From assembly GCA_035369865.1 (NCBI GenBank), contig DAOOVG010000069.1, positions 1-12,133 on the forward strand: 12,133 bases of DNA, written 5' to 3'. The notes under the pieces are model-generated. The model saw only the letters and a list, made by a program, of their open reading frames with translations. It made no database searches and was not told the DNA's origin. The stretch comes from MVYY01 sp035369865. GTDB lineage: Bacteria; Bacteroidota; Bacteroidia; Bacteroidales; Paludibacteraceae. The translations under genes were made by a program, and so were the position numbers. Of the stretch, positions 7,589 through 12,133 are shown in pieces; the first letter of the stretch is position 1; each line of letters begins with the position of its first letter.

Positions 7589-8482
7589 TTACCTGAAATT
7601 TCTTTCTATCCGATATTGCGTACTCAATAAATCTTCATTCAACAAACTATTTTCCGATGCTCGAATGGGATTAATATCAATTCCTCCTCTTCGAGTATAC
7701 ATTGCACATACCATCAGTTTTTCCGGCTGAAAATGTTCCAAAAAACGTTTATAAATAATTTCTACAATTTCTTCGTGAAAATGGGCTTCTTTTCTGAATG
7801 AAACCAGATACTGCAAAATAGAAGAAAAATCAATTTCATGTTTCGTGGTCATTTTTACGAACACATCTCCCCAATCAGGTTGATGCGTCACTGGACAATT
7901 AGAACGTAAAACATCAGAATAAAAGACATACTCCTGAATTGTTTCTGTTAATTGACTTCGAAGCAAATTGGGATTTTCATTAAAACAATCAAAATGTAAA
8001 TTGGCTAATTTTTCTGAAGGAATAAATTGAAGCAAATCATAAGAATAAAATGCTGAAAATGGTTTTACGGCTTTATCTTTCGCTGAAAATAAAGCTATTG
8101 TTACTTCTTCACCAATTAAATTACTGAGATCATTTTTAATTCTTTCTGTCACCATTTCTTCAGATTCCTCAACCGTTTCACCAAATTTTTCCATGTTAAA
8201 GGAGTTCAAATACAATTTAAGTGACTTAGATTCGACCAAATAAATACTGTTGGCTGAATATATCAATTTCATTACACGAGAAATTGGTAAACCATTTTTT
8301 GTCAAAAAAGAAACTTCATAACAATTCCATACATCTGCTCCGACAAAAGGTAAATTTTCACTAGAAATATTATATTTCTCCCGATTGATTGAACGAGGAA
8401 TTTTAAACAACAGAAAAGGATCATAATTTTCAACAATGGGAAGTTTTTTCCCTAAAAAAGAATCATTCAAATCAGATACCAT
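7589..8482 (-). CDS. queF: NADPH-dependent 7-cyano-7-deazaguanine (preQ0) reductase, long form
   Basis: It reduces the nitrile of preQ0 to the aminomethyl group of preQ1 with two NADPH, the step before tRNA-guanine transglycosylase in queuosine synthesis. The 297 residues match the long, two-T-fold (YqcD/E. coli, 282 residues) type rather than the roughly 150-residue YkvM type. Visible motifs are IPRSINRE (28-35), LPFVGADVWNCYE (44-56), the QueF signature ESKSLKLYLNSFN (84-96), LRSNCPVTHQPDWGD (192-206), with catalytic Cys196 that forms the thioimide and Asp203, YLVSFRKEAHFHEE with H236 and E237, and YTRRGGIDINPIR (262-274). It lies 26 bases downstream of pepP on the same strand and is probably co-transcribed. 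No other queuosine gene is in the window. The long type in a Bacteroidetes-like genome may point to transfer. Confidence 0.95.
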   Translation of the reverse strand: MVSDLNDSFLGKKLPIVENYDPFLLFKIPRSINREKYNISSENLPFVGADVWNCYEVSFLTKNGLPISRVMKLIYSANSIYLVESKSLKLYLNSFNMEKFGETVEESEEMVTERIKNDLSNLIGEEVTIALFSAKDKAVKPFSAFYSYDLLQFIPSEKLANLHFDCFNENPNLLRSQLTETIQEYVFYSDVLRSNCPVTHQPDWGDVFVKMTTKHEIDFSSILQYLVSFRKEAHFHEEIVEIIYKRFLEHFQPEKLMVCAMYTRRGGIDINPIRASENSLLNEDLLSTQYRIERNFR

Positions 8483-8508
8483 AACAAGCTCTTTATCAAA
8501 TCAATAAT

Positions 8509-10287
8509 TTACAAAGGTTGACATTTCTGTTGTAACCATTTTCTTTCTTCTTCCTTTAAATAAGGAGATAAAGCATTAACCACTTTTTGATGATAATTAT
8601 TCAACCAATTCATTTCATTTCCAGTTAGCATATCTTTGTCAATCAATGATTTATCAATTGGACAAAGACTCAATGTTTCAAACTGATAAAATTCGCCGAA
8701 ATCAGTTTTTTCAGCAAAAGTAACAAGCACCAAATTTTCTGTTCGGATTCCATATTCACCTGCCCGATAAACGCCTGGTTCGTTCGAAATTATCATTCCT
8801 GGCTCTAATGTGGTAGGATTTTCATCCATTCGGATATTTTGAGGACCTTCGTGTACACACAAAAAATGTCCTACTCCATGACCTGTTCCGTGTCCGTAAT
8901 TTATTCCTTCTTCCCAAAGAAACTGTCGAGCCATAATATCTATTTGTGAGCCTCGTGTACCTTTTGGAAACTTTACTTGAGCCAATGCAATATGTCCTTT
9001 CAAAACCAGCGTAAAATCCTTTTTTTGTTGATTCGTAGGATTTCCTAAAGAAATGGTTCGTGTAATATCCGTCGTTCCCTCCAGATATTGACCACCCGAA
9101 TCAATCAGTAATAAATTTTCCTGTTTTATCGAAAAATTTGTTTCTGTGGTTGGTTGATAATGCACAATAGCCCCATGAGAAGCATAACCCACTATTGTTT
9201 CGAAACTTTCTCCCCTAAAATTTTCCTGTCCTTTTCTGAAATTATGTAATTGTTCCGAAACAGAAAGTTCGGTAAGATAATTTTCTCCAACATTTTCTTC
9301 TAACCATTTAAAAAAGCGTACTAAAGCAATTCCATCTTTTATCATAGCTTGCTTGATGCCTGCTATTTCCGTTTCATTTTTTATACTTTTCATGTAAATT
9401 ACAGGAGAAGTTTTATTGATTATTTTACAATGAGCAGGAATAGCTTCATAAACAGATTGATTCAATTTTGCGCCATCTATCCAGATAGCTTGTTGAGGAG
9501 CTAATTGTTTCAAATAAGAATAGATTTCTTCATAAGGTTCGACAATTATTCCTTCACTTTGTAAATACTTTGATGATTTGGTAGTTACTTTCAAAGGGTT
9601 AACAAACAAAATGGCACGATCCAATTCTATTATTCCATAAGCTATTACTACAGGATTGTAAGCAACATCATTCCCTCGAATATTAAACAACCACGCAATT
9701 TCATCCAGAGCTGAAAGAAGAAAAACTTCGGCATTGATTTGTTTCATTTGCTGTCTTACAGAGTTTATTTTATTCGTGGCTGATTTTCCTGCGAACTTTA
9801 TATCATATTCATAAAAAGGATCTATAGGAAGGGAAGGTCTATCTGTCCAAATTTTACTTATTAAATCCACCGAAACCAATTCAATATTATTCATTTTTAA
9901 TTCTTCCTTCATTGATGAATAAGCATTGCAGGAAATTATTTGCGCGTTTATTCCAACTTTCTCATTGTTACCAAGTTGAGAAATTATCCAGGTTATTATT
10001 CCCGGAGTTTCGGTTAAACCTTCTCTCATCAATTCAATTCCTGTTCCTTTTAATTGTTCTTCCGCTTGTAAAAAATAACGCGAATCCGTCCATAAGGCAG
10101 CTTTGTCCATTGTAATTACCACTGTGCCAGCAGAGCCATCAAAACCACTTATCCATTCACGTTCTTTCCAATAATCAGCCACATATTCACTTGCATGTGG
10201 ATCGGTGCTGGGTATCATATAAGCCTTAATTTTATTTTCATGCATTAATTGCCGAAGCAAAGAAATTCGTTTTACTACCTTTTCCAT
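8509..10287 (-). CDS. pepP: Xaa-Pro aminopeptidase (aminopeptidase P, M24B, long three-domain form)
   Basis: A metallopeptidase that removes N-terminal residues preceding proline; cytoplasmic, as no signal peptide is seen. At 592 residues it is the long form, like eukaryotic APP1 and common in Bacteroidetes. It has two creatinase-like N-terminal domains (about 1-155, with STDPHASEYVADYWKEREWISGFDGSAG, and about 160-300), then the pita-bread catalytic domain and a short C-terminal M24 extension (about 535-592). The dinuclear metal ligands are all present: D396 and D407 (LIDSGGQYLEGTTDITRT), H470 (GTGHGVGHFLCVHEGP), E503 (ISNEPGVY) and E517 (RTENLVLV), with the same spacing as the human enzyme. 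H371 and the H474/H479 region supply the usual catalytic histidines. The ATG at 10287 fits the normal family N-terminus. queF follows 26 bases downstream. Confidence 0.95.
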   Translation of the reverse strand: MEKVVKRISLLRQLMHENKIKAYMIPSTDPHASEYVADYWKEREWISGFDGSAGTVVITMDKAALWTDSRYFLQAEEQLKGTGIELMREGLTETPGIITWIISQLGNNEKVGINAQIISCNAYSSMKEELKMNNIELVSVDLISKIWTDRPSLPIDPFYEYDIKFAGKSATNKINSVRQQMKQINAEVFLLSALDEIAWLFNIRGNDVAYNPVVIAYGIIELDRAILFVNPLKVTTKSSKYLQSEGIIVEPYEEIYSYLKQLAPQQAIWIDGAKLNQSVYEAIPAHCKIINKTSPVIYMKSIKNETEIAGIKQAMIKDGIALVRFFKWLEENVGENYLTELSVSEQLHNFRKGQENFRGESFETIVGYASHGAIVHYQPTTETNFSIKQENLLLIDSGGQYLEGTTDITRTISLGNPTNQQKKDFTLVLKGHIALAQVKFPKGTRGSQIDIMARQFLWEEGINYGHGTGHGVGHFLCVHEGPQNIRMDENPTTLEPGMIISNEPGVYRAGEYGIRTENLVLVTFAEKTDFGEFYQFETLSLCPIDKSLIDKDMLTGNEMNWLNNYHQKVVNALSPYLKEEERKWLQQKCQPL

Positions 10288-10289
10288 AG

Positions 10290-10297
10290 CAAAAATA
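10290..10297 (-). promoter_or_regulatory. -7-like box abutting the pepP start codon
   Basis: The minus strand reads TATTTTTG (exact TAnnTTTG) ending only two bases before the pepP ATG. If used, the transcript would begin at or inside the start codon, giving a leaderless or slightly shortened message. No TTG is at the proper -33 distance, so it may be chance; no better promoter for pepP-queF is visible in 10298-10416. Confidence 0.2.
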
Positions 10298-10416
10298 ATT
10301 TGAAAAAATAAATTTTAATTGAATGTTATAAAAAGTATAAAGACACATAAAAAATTCTCTGAAAGTTTTCATATATTATTATATTTCAGTAATTTAGTGA
10401 AATAAATAAGATAAAA

Positions 10417-10536
10417 ATGTTTAGAAAGTCAGAAACCGAAAAGCAATTAAATTTATTTTCTTCTTCTGGTGAACTTATTCAGAGTACTGCGAATTATTAC
10501 CAGGAAGGCAGAGAATGGCAAATATCGCTACTTTAA
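10417..10536 (+). pseudogene. Broken N-terminus of a DDE transposase (IS1182/IS5-like group)
   Basis: An ATG-initiated frame of 39 codons reads MFRKSETEKQLNLFSSSGEL and continues to YYQEGREWQISLL before TAA. This matches the start of Bacteroidetes DDE transposases of the kind MF(R/K)xxExxQLxLFSSxxxL...YxxxxxWHNxFR. The similarity ends just where FR and the next helix are expected, and the following 180 bases give no frame with transposase motifs, so only about 5 per cent of a gene remains. Family naming is from memory and is tentative; that it is a transposase start is fairly convincing. Confidence 0.5.
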
Positions 10537-10725
10537 TTTTTAAAATATGAGAACTTCTCTTTTGAGACAAAAACTGCAAGACATTTCCCAAGAGGAATTG
10601 TATAGCTGAGACAATTAGGTTACTATTATCCAACGACATATCAAGACAACAAAAAAATTAATATTCCTTTTGAAAAATGAGATTTTAAGAGGAGATTCAA
10701 AAAATCATTTTCAAAAGAAATAAAT
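10537..10725. other. Non-coding remainder of the pepP-rfbB gap
   Basis: Nothing identifiable in any frame beyond the transposase start, apart from the inverted repeat at 10667-10717. The AT-rich 10298-10416 upstream of pepP likewise shows no gene. The whole gap between pepP and rfbB is 438 bases. Confidence 0.45.
10667..10717 (-). terminator. Long inverted repeat just after rfbB, possible terminator
   Basis: CTTTTGAAAAATGA (10667-10680) and TCATTTTCAAAAG (10705-10717) pair over 13 bases with one bulged A, around a 24-base loop. On the minus strand it begins 8 bases after the rfbB stop codon and is followed by AATATTAATTTTTTT. This fits a rfbB terminator, although the stem is A/T-rich and the loop large. 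It could instead be a relic of an insertion-sequence end connected with the transposase fragment next to it. Confidence 0.4.
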
Positions 10726-11793
10726 TCATTTCTCATTTTCTTGATTTTGATATTGTTCCTCATAATATTTCAAATAATCGCCGTTGATGACATTGTTGAG
10801 CCATTCTTCATTTTCCAGATACCATTCCACTGTCTTTTCCAATCCTTCTTCAAAATTTACAGAAGGTTTCCACCCCAATTCTTTTTGTAGTTTAGAAGAA
10901 TCAATTGCATAACGCAAATCGTGTCCTGGACGGTCTTTTATGAAGGTAATTAATTTGGCAGATTCTCCTTCAACTTGCCCCAATTTACGGTCCATTATTT
11001 CACATAATTTTTTTATTAAATCAATATTTTTCCATTCGTTATTTCCTCCAATGTTGTAAATTTCTCCGATTTTTCCTTTATGAAAAATGAGATCAATGGC
11101 AGCAGCATGATCGTTAACCCAAAGCCAATCACGCACATTTTCACCTTTTCCGTAAATTGGAATTGATTTTTTGTTTTTGATGTTGTTGATGCAAAGAGGA
11201 ATCAATTTTTCAGGGAATTGATTTGCTCCATAATTGTTGGAACAGTGAGAAATGATTACTGGTAAACCATACGTATGATAATAAGCAGAAACAAAATGAT
11301 CGGAACTTGCTTTTGAAGCAGAATATGGACTGTGAGGGTCATAAGCAGTTCCTTCATAAAAATATCCGTTTTCATCTAATGAACCATATACTTCGTCGGT
11401 GGAAATATGATAAAAAAGTTTTCCTTCCATATCGTTTTTCCATGCTTTTTTGGTTGCATCAAGAAGATTGACGGTACCAAAAATGTTCGTTTCCAAAAAT
11501 GCAAAAGGATCACTTATAGAGCGATCTACGTGTGATTCGGCAGCTAAATGAATAACTCCATCAAAATGATAGGTAGTAAATAATTCAGGTATCAGTTTCC
11601 TATCCCGAATATCTCCTTTGATAAATGTATAATTGGGTGCACTCGATACATCCTTTAAATTCTCAAGATTACCAGCATAAGTTAAAGCATCTAAGTTAAC
11701 AATTTGATATTCAGGATATTTATTGACGAATAGCCTGACAACGTGCGAACCTATAAAACCTGTTCCGCCTGTAATTAATATTGTTCTTTTCAT
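10726..11793 (-). CDS. rfbB: dTDP-glucose 4,6-dehydratase
   Basis: It converts dTDP-D-glucose to dTDP-4-keto-6-deoxyglucose with bound NAD+, the second step towards dTDP-L-rhamnose and related deoxysugars for surface glycans. The 355 residues form an extended short-chain dehydrogenase: GGTGFIGSH (9-17) binds NAD+, HLAAESHVDRS (82-92) and STDEVYG (131-137) carry the active-site Thr132, Asp133 and Glu134, and YSASK supplies Tyr157 and Lys161. NNYGANQFPEKLIPL (186-200) and GKGENVRDWLWVNDHA (215-230) are diagnostic of RmlB. The usual partners rfbA, rfbC and rfbD are not within the window, so this is either a lone gene or has neighbours beyond it. It has its own strong promoter at 11822-11853 and a possible terminator at 10667-10717. 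The ATG at 11793 begins the NAD-binding strand as expected. Confidence 0.96.
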   Translation of the reverse strand: MKRTILITGGTGFIGSHVVRLFVNKYPEYQIVNLDALTYAGNLENLKDVSSAPNYTFIKGDIRDRKLIPELFTTYHFDGVIHLAAESHVDRSISDPFAFLETNIFGTVNLLDATKKAWKNDMEGKLFYHISTDEVYGSLDENGYFYEGTAYDPHSPYSASKASSDHFVSAYYHTYGLPVIISHCSNNYGANQFPEKLIPLCINNIKNKKSIPIYGKGENVRDWLWVNDHAAAIDLIFHKGKIGEIYNIGGNNEWKNIDLIKKLCEIMDRKLGQVEGESAKLITFIKDRPGHDLRYAIDSSKLQKELGWKPSVNFEEGLEKTVEWYLENEEWLNNVINGDYLKYYEEQYQNQENEK

Positions 11794-11821
11794 TTGTGAA
11801 GTTTTTATTTTTACTTAATTA

Positions 11822-11853
11822 CAAAAATATACGAAAATTGAAGTATTTCCAAA
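11822..11853 (-). promoter_or_regulatory. Bacteroidetes-type promoter for rfbB
   Basis: On the minus strand TTTG (11853-11850), 20 bases, then TATTTTTG (11829-11822): both elements match the phylum consensus with normal spacing. Transcription would begin near 11816, leaving a leader of about 22 bases before the rfbB ATG. This is the best-formed promoter in the window. Confidence 0.6.
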
Positions 11854-11922
11854 TGTGGGAGAATAAAAATCTATGGCAACATAATTTTAACAGCTACAGG
11901 ACGGTGCTCTAAGTACAAATAT

Positions 11923-11945
11923 TACCTTTGTAAGGTATTTTTTTT
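11923..11945 (+). terminator. Hairpin plus eight T residues, overlapping a -7-like box
   Basis: TACCTT (11923-11928), loop TGT, AAGGTA (11932-11937), then TTTTTTTT (11938-11945) has the form of an intrinsic terminator on the plus strand, but no plus-strand gene precedes it. The same bases contain TACCTTTG (11923-11930), an exact TAnnTTTG match, although no TTG lies at the -33 distance. It sits about 75 bases upstream of the IS110-type reading frame, so it may belong to the element's non-coding left end. Confidence 0.4.
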
Positions 11946-11965
11946 GACAACTAGCAAAATTAACT

Positions 11966-11980
11966 AATTGTTTAACAATT
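11966..11980. repeat. Palindrome AATTGTT-T-AACAATT
   Basis: A perfect 7-base inverted repeat around one central T, 16 bases before the start of the IS110-type frame. It could be an operator or a small hairpin in the element's leader, or chance. Confidence 0.35.
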
Positions 11981-11991
11981 TAATACGGCAA

Positions 11992-12084
11992 ATTTTATAG
12001 AAAAAACGTGTATCCTTGACGTTCACAAAAATAGTGTATTTGCTTGCATTTTGGACAAACAAGGCAAAAAATTTAGAAAAACGT
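11992..12084 (+). repeat. Right copy of the 92-base direct repeat
   Basis: It matches bases 1-92 in the same orientation, with three substitutions and one extra A. Here the upstream flank is visible: the similarity cannot be followed further left because the left copy begins at the window edge. Immediately to the right the IS110 sequence is replaced by an IS3-like end. Confidence 0.9.
11997..12084 (+). pseudogene. Truncated 5' end of an IS110-family transposase
   Basis: The frame from 11997 reads EKTCILDVHKNSVFACILDKQ and continues KKFRK, the IS110 N-terminus with the canonical first catalytic Asp in LDVHK (the left copy has LDIQK). The extra A near 12080 shifts the frame, and from 12085 the sequence is no longer IS110-like; the frame ends at TAG 12105-12107. 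Upstream in frame there is a TAA at 11973-11975 and no ATG, GTG or TTG between; the expected start is ATA, as in the left copy. It is a fragment, not a working gene. Confidence 0.75.
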
Positions 12085-12087
12085 CTA

Positions 12088-12133
12088 TAGTACTCCCCAA
12101 AAATTAGACCACTTGTTAAGTTGAAAAAAATGA
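12088..12133 (+). mobile_element. Left end of an IS3-family-like insertion sequence (cut by window edge)
   Basis: TAGTACTCCCCAAAAATTAG followed by ACCACTTGTTAAG has the look of the terminal inverted repeat of IS3-family elements in Bacteroidetes (ends of the form CCCCAAAAAxTTAGACA), and an ATG begins at 12130, about 40 bases inside, where orfA is expected. The element abuts the broken IS110 frame, which suggests insertion into it. The other end and the coding part lie outside the window, so family is tentative and the exact terminus uncertain by a few bases. Confidence 0.45.

Noticed and set aside
7560..7595. Two 18-base-spaced copies of ATGATTAGA as a possible repeat array
   Set aside because: Only two short copies, the second running into the queF coding end; no sign of a CRISPR or regulatory array.
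9912..10115. 67-codon plus-strand open frame inside pepP
   Set aside because: Antisense shadow of the aminopeptidase N-terminal domain.
1..12133. A composite transposon or genomic island between the IS110 copies
   Set aside because: Both copies are dead fragments and the cargo is essential chromosomal housekeeping genes such as polA; nothing suggests mobile cargo.

Overview
The window is AT-rich DNA from a member of the Bacteroidetes, most likely Bacteroidales-like. Three things point there. Several genes are preceded by the Bacteroidetes promoter form TTG-N(about 20)-TAnnTTTG. Gene starts lack Shine-Dalgarno sequences and sit in A/T-rich leaders. The protein sequences and insertion-sequence (IS) remnants look like those of that phylum. 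The intact genes are all chromosomal housekeeping genes, while most larger gaps hold broken transposase pieces. That pattern suits a genome that has had IS expansion followed by decay, as in some host-associated lineages; this last point is inference.

Layout. Bases 1-341 are a decayed 5' part of an IS110-family transposase, followed by about 320 bases with nothing identifiable. From a promoter at 665-695 and a perfect hairpin at 704-730, a plus-strand operon runs psd (phosphatidylserine decarboxylase), a MazG-like nucleotide pyrophosphohydrolase overlapping psd by 32 bases, and deoC (deoxyribose-phosphate aldolase). It abuts, with no bases between, a minus-strand long-chain polyprenyl diphosphate synthase. 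That gene is divergent from polA (complete DNA polymerase I, plus strand). A gap of about 0.9 kb (6681-7588) contains an orphan promoter and a possible transposase relic. Then come three minus-strand genes: queF (long-form preQ0 reductase) downstream of a 592-residue aminopeptidase P, probably co-transcribed, and rfbB (dTDP-glucose 4,6-dehydratase) with its own promoter. Between pepP and rfbB lies a short broken transposase start. The right end (about 11860-12133) holds a second, truncated IS110-type 5' end that repeats bases 1-92, interrupted by what looks like the left end of an IS3-family element.

Function. The genes serve membrane lipid synthesis (psd), isoprenoid quinone or carrier side chains (prenyl synthase), nucleotide clean-up and deoxyribose salvage (MazG-like, deoC), DNA repair and Okazaki fragment processing (polA), tRNA queuosine (queF), peptide turnover (pepP) and deoxysugar synthesis for surface polysaccharide (rfbB). 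I found no CRISPR array, tRNA, rRNA, prophage or defence system, and no convincing new multi-gene system. The most interesting material is the IS110 5' end with its upstream non-coding region, the leader hairpin of psd, the psd/mazG junction, the long-form QueF, and a possible sliding-clamp motif in the PolA linker.
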